A stretch of 64,000 nucleotides of DNA from NCBI RefSeq assembly GCF_000194605.1, contig NC_015321.1:248001-312000 (forward strand), written 5' to 3'. Both the position numbers and the translations under genes were made by a program. Origin of the DNA: Fluviicola taffensis DSM 16823 (GTDB taxonomy: Bacteria; Bacteroidota; Bacteroidia; Flavobacteriales_D; Crocinitomicaceae). Positions 57,837-64,000 of this stretch are shown piece by piece (the stretch's first letter is position 1; every line of letters starts with the position of its first letter). The notes under the pieces are model-generated. The model had not been told where the DNA came from, searched no databases, and worked only from the letters and a program-made list of their open reading frames with translations.

Positions 57837-59783
57837 TTAAACATTTGTCGACAATTCTTTTTCTATCGCTTGGTTTACAATAGCTGCAAAAGCATCTATT
57901 GACATGGAACCTTTATCTCCTTCACCACGTTGCCTTACAGAAACTTGCTTTTCTTCAGCTTCTTTCTCTCCAACAACCAGCATGAATGGGATTTTTTTCA
58001 ATTCCGCCTCGCGTATTTTCTTGCCTATCTTTTCGTTACGGTCATCAACGAATCCGCGAATATCGGAATTATTTAGCAATTCCAAAACATCTTTCGCATA
58101 TTCATTGTATTTATCACTAATTGGTAGGATTGCAACTTGGTCTGTTGCCAACCACAATGGGAAGTCTCCTCCACAATGCTCTAACAATACAGCAACGAAA
58201 CGTTCCATCGATCCAAAAGGCGCGCGGTGAATCATTACTGGACGGTGTTTTTGGTTGTCAGCACCTGTATATTCCAACTCAAAACGCTCTGGTAAATTGT
58301 AATCAACCTGAATCGTTCCCAATTGCCACTCTCTTCCCAATGCATCTTGCACCATGAAATCTAATTTCGGTCCGTAGAATGCTGCTTCACCTAATTCAAC
58401 TACTGTTGGAAGATTCTTCTCAGCGGCTGCTTCAATGATTGCGCTTTCTGCCTTTTCCCAATTCTCATCCGAACCAATATACTTAGATGGATTTTCTGGG
58501 TCACGCAAAGAGATTTGAGCTTTGAAATTCTGAAAATCAAGTGTTTTAAAAATATACAACACCAAATCAATCACTTTCTTAAATTCTTCTTTTACCTGAT
58601 CTTGCGTACAGAAGATATGTGCGTCATCTTGTGTAAATCCACGAACACGAGTTAAACCATGCAATTCCCCACTTTGTTCATAACGATAAACAGTTCCAAA
58701 CTCTGCAAAGCGAGCTGGTAAATCTTTGTATGAACGAGGCTTACTTTTGTAAATCTCACAGTGATGCGGGCAATTCATTGGTTTCAACAAGAATTCCTCA
58801 TCCGGATCTGGAGTTTTAATCGCTTGAAATGAATCTGCTCCATATTTCTCGTAATGACCAGAAGTCACATACAATTCTTTGTTTCCAATATGCGGAGTGA
58901 TTACTTGTTCGTAACCAGCCTTGCGTTGAGCTTTCTTTAAGAAATTTTCCAAACGCTCACGCAATGCAGCACCTTTCGGCAACCACAATGGCAAACCTTG
59001 TCCTACTTTTTGAGAAAAAGTAAACAATTCCAATTCTTTCCCTACTTTTCGATGGTCGCGACGTTTTGCCTCTTCCACTCTCTCCAAGTACTCCGTTAAC
59101 TCAGCTTGTTTTGGGAAGGTAATTCCGTAAACACGCGTCAACTGCTTATTTTTTTCGTCGCCACGCCAGTATGCACCAGCAATCGACATCAATTTCACTG
59201 CTTTAATGAATCCAGTATCTGGAATATGTGGTCCACGACACAAATCGGTAAAATTACCCTGTGTGTAGAACGTAATGGAACCATCCGGTAAATCCTGAAT
59301 CAATTCCAACTTGTATGGATCTTCTTTCTCCGTAAAGTATGCCAATGCATCTGCTTTAGAAACCTCCTTACGTACATAAGGGTTCTTTAGCTTTGCAAGT
59401 TCTTTCATTTTTTGTTCGATTTTCTCTAAATCTTCTTCCTTGAAAGGTTGATCCATAAAATCGACATCGTAGTAATATCCATTTGCAATTGGAGGTCCAA
59501 TCGCCAACTTGATTCCAGGATAATAAAATTCCAGTGCCTCAGCCATTAAGTGAGCTGAAGAGTGCCACATGGTTGACTTTCCTTCAGAATCATTCCAGGT
59601 CAACAATTGCAATGTACAATCATTGGTCAATGGAATATTCGCATCAATTACCACGTTATTTACTTTGGCTGCCAATACGTTACGAGCCAATCCTTCAGAA
59701 ATGCTAAGAGCAACATCTAATGCTGTTGCTCCTGCTTCGTATTGTCTAACTGATCCATCAGGAAGAGTTATATTAATCATCAC
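57837..59783 (-). CDS. thrS: Threonyl-tRNA synthetase
   Basis: 648 residues. TGS domain (1-60), the editing domain ([23 protein letters not shown]... with the HxxxH metal ligand area) and class II catalytic core: motif 2 [34 protein letters not shown], the zinc ligand Cys in [10 protein letters not shown], and motif 3 [14 protein letters not shown]-terminal anticodon-binding domain. First gene of the operon with infC, rpmI and rplT, an order found widely in bacteria. A -7 box lies 15 nt upstream. Confidence 0.97.
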   Translation of the reverse strand: MMINITLPDGSVRQYEAGATALDVALSISEGLARNVLAAKVNNVVIDANIPLTNDCTLQLLTWNDSEGKSTMWHSSAHLMAEALEFYYPGIKLAIGPPIANGYYYDVDFMDQPFKEEDLEKIEQKMKELAKLKNPYVRKEVSKADALAYFTEKEDPYKLELIQDLPDGSITFYTQGNFTDLCRGPHIPDTGFIKAVKLMSIAGAYWRGDEKNKQLTRVYGITFPKQAELTEYLERVEEAKRRDHRKVGKELELFTFSQKVGQGLPLWLPKGAALRERLENFLKKAQRKAGYEQVITPHIGNKELYVTSGHYEKYGADSFQAIKTPDPDEEFLLKPMNCPHHCEIYKSKPRSYKDLPARFAEFGTVYRYEQSGELHGLTRVRGFTQDDAHIFCTQDQVKEEFKKVIDLVLYIFKTLDFQNFKAQISLRDPENPSKYIGSDENWEKAESAIIEAAAEKNLPTVVELGEAAFYGPKLDFMVQDALGREWQLGTIQVDYNLPERFELEYTGADNQKHRPVMIHRAPFGSMERFVAVLLEHCGGDFPLWLATDQVAILPISDKYNEYAKDVLELLNNSDIRGFVDDRNEKIGKKIREAELKKIPFMLVVGEKEAEEKQVSVRQRGEGDKGSMSIDAFAAIVNQAIEKELSTNV

Positions 59784-59798
59784 TTATAAATTTTAATG

Positions 59799-59806
59799 CA
59801 AAAATA
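59799..59806 (-). promoter_or_regulatory. -7 box TATTTTTG before thrS
   Basis: Exact TAnnTTTG on the minus strand, 15 nt before the ATG. The leader is too short for a classic ThrRS operator or T-box. Confidence 0.5.
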
Positions 59807-59842
59807 GGCTTTATCTAGCAATTACAGCACATTTTACTGTAA

Positions 59843-60346
59843 TTAAGGTTCAATCCCGTAAACTAAAACAATCCCTTCTTTAGCTGGTTTTCCAGAGCCA
59901 ATACTATATTCAATGTGAATATTTCTCAAGCGGTCTGCATCTGGATTTTTAGCTACGTACAAATCGTTCAATTCTTTGGTTCCGAATTTCACATTTTTTC
60001 CTTGCACTTTTTTAAACTCTTTAATCAAAAGTCTGTCTTTGTTGTCTGACCCAGCATCATAAATTTTGATATTCAATGATACACTGCATTTCTTCGCACT
60101 AATTGCAAAGCGATATTCATCCAATAAAAAAGTATAAACCTCAATGTTTTTAACTTGTTTTGATCCAAGTGTGTAATAGGTGATTTTTGAACCTTCGTAG
60201 CGAGTTCCTTTAATCAGCTCCTTACATTCTTGTTTCAAGGTACTCATTTGAGCTTCTAAAGCGCTATCATCATCTCCAGAAACCAATGGAATCCATAGTA
60301 AGCAGATGATGAATAAAGGCAATGTGTTTTTAAATAGCTTGATCAT
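59843..60346 (-). CDS. Exported protein of unknown function
   Basis: 167 residues with a signal peptide (about 1-24). Mature part beta-rich (YEGSKITYYTLGSKQVKNIEVYTFLLDEYRFAISAKKCSVSLNIKIYDAG...) with a single conserved-looking Cys pair (Cys41, Cys87). It starts 7 nt after the lipoprotein gene, so they share an mRNA. No family recognised. Confidence 0.7.
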   Translation of the reverse strand: MIKLFKNTLPLFIICLLWIPLVSGDDDSALEAQMSTLKQECKELIKGTRYEGSKITYYTLGSKQVKNIEVYTFLLDEYRFAISAKKCSVSLNIKIYDAGSDNKDRLLIKEFKKVQGKNVKFGTKELNDLYVAKNPDADRLRNIHIEYSIGSGKPAKEGIVLVYGIEP

Positions 60347-60353
60347 TCGATTT

Positions 60354-61208
60354 TTATTTACCAGGTTTTACAATATTATCACGTACCATTTTCACCTCTT
60401 TTGCCAAAGATTGATATTCCTCCTCAGACAATTGTGGTGTTTCTACATTGATATTTTTAGATACTTTTTTCACGGATGCCATGCTTTCATATGTAGATAA
60501 AATACCTTCATACATTTTAAGAACATCTTTCAAACGCGTATCTTGTTGTGCAGGATGACTTTTAATTCCTTTGATAATGTTTTTCAACAAACTCATTTGT
60601 TCCACCAATGATTTACCAATTCCAGTTTTATCTCTTGTATTATCAATTCCCAAATACAATCCTTCAATCCAAGCACCAGCAAATTGAATATCTCCTAAAT
60701 ACTTCAAATCATTGTTTTGCATGTACTCATCTGATTTATCTTGAATATCATAAATCATGTCTTCCAAAGCATTTACATCGCCTAAGCTTTTATCAAACTT
60801 ATTGATCATTTCTTTATCTGAAAAAACACTTTCCAAACCAACTTTAGAACCCAATTTCTGAACAGCTACTAAATACTCCCGAGCCTCTTGTGTTTTAGAA
60901 TTGATTGCGCAATATGCCAAATCTGTTGAATAAACTCCCAAGTTGATTAGTTGGTCTATTTTCACAGAATACTTATCAATACTTGAAGTTGGATTCGTTT
61001 TTCCTGCAACATACTTCAAACCAGCAGCTTTAAATGCATTTGCAATGGTTATCGGCTGAGGCAAAACGTAATCATCATCAGAAGATTCAGTAGTTTCTTC
61101 GGTAGTTTCAATTGTTGCAGCTTCTTTCTTATCAGATTCACCACCTCCACAAGATGTTAAGCTTAGTGTAAGAGCAAAAGCAGGCACGAAGTAATTCAGT
61201 TTCAGCAT
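60354..61208 (-). CDS. Lipoprotein of unknown function
   Basis: About 284 residues from the ATG at 61208 (MLKLNYFVPAF). An in-frame start 12 codons earlier is possible. Lipobox SLTSC, followed by GGG and an acidic Thr/Ser/Glu spacer. The mature domain (about 60-284) is all-helical (DKYSVKIDQLINLGVYSTDLAYCAI, KYLGDIQFAGAWIEGLYLGIDNT). Similar helical lipoproteins occur widely in Bacteroidota, but I cannot name the family. Operon with the following exported protein. Confidence 0.75.
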   Translation of the reverse strand: MLKLNYFVPAFALTLSLTSCGGGESDKKEAATIETTEETTESSDDDYVLPQPITIANAFKAAGLKYVAGKTNPTSSIDKYSVKIDQLINLGVYSTDLAYCAINSKTQEAREYLVAVQKLGSKVGLESVFSDKEMINKFDKSLGDVNALEDMIYDIQDKSDEYMQNNDLKYLGDIQFAGAWIEGLYLGIDNTRDKTGIGKSLVEQMSLLKNIIKGIKSHPAQQDTRLKDVLKMYEGILSTYESMASVKKVSKNINVETPQLSEEEYQSLAKEVKMVRDNIVKPGK

Positions 61209-61317
61209 AATTTGGTTTGTAAAATTTTGAATGTAAAGAAACAAAGAAATTTTATTTAGCGTGCATAATTGTTACATTTTATTTAGATTCGTATCAAAAT
61301 AACACCACTATACATTT

Positions 61318-63258
61318 ATGCCACTACTCCCTCTTTTAATTGGCCTAGTTATAGGCATTTTCTGCCCTGTTGTTTTTAATGACAGCCCAAAAATCGTCGT
61401 TTTATCCATTACTTCTGGATTATCAGCAACATGTCTTTCTCTGTTTTTCGCTAGCCTATTTCAAAAAAATAGTATGAAGAGGAAACTTACTCCACTTGCT
61501 TTTGGTTTTGCTTCCATGCTCGTTGGCGTTCTTCTCATCGAACTGTCGAAGCAGGAAACCTCCCAATTGGAAACATTGTCGAATAAAATAAACATAGGGA
61601 CAGTTTTTAGAACCAAAATTTCAGAATCTGGTTATCAAACCATTCATGTTTCATTAGAAAAACAACAATCAGGAGATTATTTTCAGTCAGTAAATGGGTC
61701 AGTTATTCTAACATTAGATACCTTGGAGGGAAAATTCACTATTGGAGACATCATTGCGTTCAAAACAACTCTTGAAGCTTTTAAAAACGAAACAAATCCA
61801 GGAAGCTTTGATGCTGAATATTATTATGGAACACATCATTACGTTGGTCGAGCTTTTATTTCCTCGAATTTAATTTCAAAAATCGGTACTGGAGAAAGCA
61901 TCTCACTCTTCTTTTCAAAAAGGCAAAATGAAATTGCGGAAAAACTAAAATCATGGCTTCCTGAGTCTGTTTCCGGCATTGGAATCGCTTTACTAGTTGG
62001 TGCAAAAACAGATATTAATCAGGAAGTTCTGGATTCATTCTCCAATACAGGAGCTATGCACGTATTAGCAGTCTCAGGTTTACATGTAGGAATCATTCTA
62101 ATTATTTTTCAAGCGATTCTTCAATTGTTTAGCAGATGGATTTCAAAAAAACAATCTATCATTCTTTCCGTGGTTTTGATTTGGAGCTTTGGGTTACTAA
62201 GTGGTGCTTCACCTTCTGTTATCCGAGCAGTGGTGATGTTCAGCATCCTTGTTTTAGGACAGCTTTTAAATCGAAAAAACAGCGGATTAAATAACCTCAT
62301 TTTCTCAGCCATTCTACTCTTGATGTATGATCCCTATTACTTATTTGACATTGGCTTTCAGCTTTCCTATGTGGCACTTGTTGGGATTTTTCTGTTTCAA
62401 ACTCCTATCTACAAACTCATTTATGTTTCAAACAAACCACTAGATTGGATTTGGAAAGGAAGTGCTGTTGGGATTGCCGCAACTATTACCACTACTCCAT
62501 TTATGCTTTATTGGTTTCATCAGTTTCCCAATTACTTTTTGCTGTCCAACATTGTGGTGATGCTTCTCGGCTTTGTTGTGCTATTATTGCCTATTATTCT
62601 AATGGCTACTGCTTGGATTCCTTATTTCAAAACACTCATTATTTTTCTCACTGCTTTATCGCTTCAACTATTAATCCTTGGAATTCAGTGGGTAAATGAC
62701 ATTCCTGGCGGAGTTTCAGCTGGATTTGAATTGAGCTTCGTTGAATTTTTAGTGACTGCGTCTTTGATTGGATTTTGTGCTCATCAGTTTTTGGTTCGAA
62801 AACTCATTCCTAAAGGTGCTTTTCTAGCATTAGCTCTCTGCTTTTTTCTTATTTCATGGAAACGCGAAGAGAAATTCAATCAAAACAATCTTTACTTGTT
62901 TTCAAGCAAGCATTTTTGTGGAATGATTCAATGGAATGGACAAATTATTACTTTCTCGGAAATTCCTGAAGGAAATAAGAGTATTGAACAAACATTGAAA
63001 AACGCCGTTCGTTTTTCAGGATTAAATCTCACGAAGCCAATCATTCTTCAATCGAGTAACAAGCTAATTATTGGAAAGAAAAATCTCCTGATTAATCAAA
63101 CAAAAAATGGCTGGGAAATTCATGTAGATACATTGAAGATTCAGTATCGAACAAAAGGAACGCCCAATAGTTTTGAAAACAAGCAATTAATGAGTGTAAA
63201 ATTGCAACGATACTTATACGGAAATGAAACAATTCAACCTTTTAAAATTTCAATTTAA
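61318..63258 (+). CDS. ComEC/Rec2-family membrane protein
   Basis: 646 residues. N-terminal TM helices, an OB-fold-like DUF4131 region (about 100-190), and the Competence domain with LKSWLPESVSGIGIALLVGAKTDI, FSNTGAMHVLAVSGLHVGIILIIF, LSGASPSVIRAVVM, and YYLFDIGFQLSYVALVGIF. ComEC forms the inner-membrane channel for single-stranded DNA uptake. The C-terminal beta-lactamase-like nuclease domain of Bacillus ComEC is absent; only about 130 soluble residues follow the last helices. The 3' end overlaps the convergent gene by 9 bases. Confidence 0.9.
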   Translation: MPLLPLLIGLVIGIFCPVVFNDSPKIVVLSITSGLSATCLSLFFASLFQKNSMKRKLTPLAFGFASMLVGVLLIELSKQETSQLETLSNKINIGTVFRTKISESGYQTIHVSLEKQQSGDYFQSVNGSVILTLDTLEGKFTIGDIIAFKTTLEAFKNETNPGSFDAEYYYGTHHYVGRAFISSNLISKIGTGESISLFFSKRQNEIAEKLKSWLPESVSGIGIALLVGAKTDINQEVLDSFSNTGAMHVLAVSGLHVGIILIIFQAILQLFSRWISKKQSIILSVVLIWSFGLLSGASPSVIRAVVMFSILVLGQLLNRKNSGLNNLIFSAILLLMYDPYYLFDIGFQLSYVALVGIFLFQTPIYKLIYVSNKPLDWIWKGSAVGIAATITTTPFMLYWFHQFPNYFLLSNIVVMLLGFVVLLLPIILMATAWIPYFKTLIIFLTALSLQLLILGIQWVNDIPGGVSAGFELSFVEFLVTASLIGFCAHQFLVRKLIPKGAFLALALCFFLISWKREEKFNQNNLYLFSSKHFCGMIQWNGQIITFSEIPEGNKSIEQTLKNAVRFSGLNLTKPIILQSSNKLIIGKKNLLINQTKNGWEIHVDTLKIQYRTKGTPNSFENKQLMSVKLQRYLYGNETIQPFKISI

Positions 63259-64000
63259 GGGCATGAAAAATGAATCATATTTGCGTGTAATAAGGATGTT
63301 TTTATCCTCAACTGATAGCGCTTCAACGATGTATTCCGTTTGTTTTGTAAATGGATTCAACTCCTTCTTGAATGAGAATTCATAATCCCCCACTTTAAAA
63401 TCGGGAATTTCATTTTTCAATTGATGAGCAGCAAGCTTTATCATAATCGTTTGGTACGACAAATTTCCAGCTCCATTTGCAAAGCGCATGACTAAAAAAA
63501 CATTCTCCAAAAAAGCAGCCTTCTCTTCTCCTACCAAATTGAACTCCTTCCCTTTCATCATTTCATAAAACTTCAGATCTTCATTCGGAGTATATCCTAG
63601 ATTCTGGGTAAACCAATCTTCTTCCATGTAGCGCTCCGCCCATGTATGATTCCATTTTCCAGTAGTGAAATAATCCACATACTCCATTTTCCGAAGTATA
63701 TTGCGATTATTCAGGTAACAATTCGCAATAATAAACTCATAAGTTGTATCCTGAACCAATTCAAACCAATGAGTCTCCATAAACAAGACCTCTGTGGTAT
63801 CTGAAAGCAAAATCATTTTTTGAGTTTCGATTTGTGGATCTATTTCTTTGGTCGACATTCCGCGCTGACTCAGTTGGTATTTCGCCTCAAACAACGAATC
63901 CAATCTCTGATAAGAAATGGGTTTCACCGTAACTGATTGTCCATACGTTAATGGAATATATGCTTTATTTACGGCATCAAAATCTGCTCTTAATTGATCT
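63250..64000 (-). CDS. Hypothetical protein, 5' part outside window
   Basis: The frame stays open through the right edge, so at least 250 residues. A GTG at 63927 looks internal because the sequence before it (DQLRADFDAVNKAYIPLTY) is protein-like. Contains WAERYMEEDWFTQNLGYTPNEDLKFYEMMKGKEF and a beta-rich end (FKVGDYEFSFKKELNPFTKQTEYIVEALSVEDKNILITRKYDSFF). No family recognised and no signal peptide visible in this part. Confidence 0.65.
   Translation of the reverse strand, partial: DQLRADFDAVNKAYIPLTYGQSVTVKPISYQRLDSLFEAKYQLSQRGMSTKEIDPQIETQKMILLSDTTEVLFMETHWFELVQDTTYEFIIANCYLNNRNILRKMEYVDYFTTGKWNHTWAERYMEEDWFTQNLGYTPNEDLKFYEMMKGKEFNLVGEEKAAFLENVFLVMRFANGAGNLSYQTIMIKLAAHQLKNEIPDFKVGDYEFSFKKELNPFTKQTEYIVEALSVEDKNILITRKYDSFFMPLN

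Overview
The window comes from an AT-rich member of the Bacteroidota. It is most likely a flavobacterium-like organism, possibly near Crocinitomicaceae/Fluviicola, though that placement is inference. The evidence is many -7 boxes of the Bacteroidota form TAnnTTTG, a fused lpxC-fabZ gene inside an lpxD-lpxC/fabZ-lpxA operon, a DnaG primase that has lost most of its zinc ligands, and several gene families I associate with this phylum (DUF2911, YwqK-like lipoproteins, zinc-ribbon/carboxypeptidase-regulatory proteins, ISAon1-type IS). Most of the window is ordinary chromosome with short operons on both strands.

Layout. 1-2400: PepSY-like protein plus a histidine kinase/response regulator pair. 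2528-12386: LTA-synthase-like sulfatase, rlmN, polyprenyl diphosphate synthase, a YwqK-like lipoprotein, dnaG, an MscS channel, inorganic pyrophosphatase and a DUF2911 protein. 12441-18809: two tandem GT22-like membrane glycosyltransferases, a VWA protein, a possible muramidase-like protein and a lone receiver domain. 18875-19998: two tandem YceI proteins. 20232-21645: an ISL3/ISAon1-family insertion sequence, followed by a terminator and tRNA-His(GTG). 21995-27027: Gfo/Idh oxidoreductase, lipoprotein, polyprenyl glycosylphosphotransferase, NAD-dependent epimerase and a steroid-5-alpha-reductase-like membrane protein.

27463-31667 is the most unusual locus. It holds a 65-residue GG-leader peptide with a Ser/Thr/Cys-rich core, an exported HExxH metalloprotease-like protein, and a 927-residue LanM-type lanthipeptide synthetase. 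The dehydratase half keeps nearly all expected catalytic residues, with one His replaced by Ile. The LanC-like half has lost all three zinc ligands. No transporter is adjacent. It looks like a small RiPP locus with non-canonical ring chemistry, or one that stops at dehydration or relies on another cyclase.

31748-40260: a TrmA/RlmD-like methyltransferase without its iron-sulfur cysteines, an Rrf2 regulator, the lipid A operon, thioredoxin, several small proteins and TerC. 40261-44938: menaquinone genes (menD, menF, a hotdog thioesterase) with unusual GAACATTT/TTCAAA repeats on both sides of menD and a possible structured RNA. 45186-55753: a zinc-ribbon protein, an AlgJ/AlgI-like O-acetylation pair, an S41-like lipoprotein, Lon, a fatty acid desaturase, an OmpA-like protein and a beta-barrel candidate. 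55754-56486 is a gene-poor stretch with coding remnants. 56487-59783 is the thrS-infC-rpmI-rplT operon. The window ends with two unknown exported proteins, a ComEC-like protein and a gene cut by the right edge.

Several genes (polyprenyl synthase, pyrophosphatase, Gfo/Idh, lpxD) have a TAnnTTTG box only 4-6 nt before the start codon, which predicts leaderless or near-leaderless mRNAs. The same boxes show that some upstream start codons (AlgI-like, pyrophosphatase, S41-like gene) are not the real starts.
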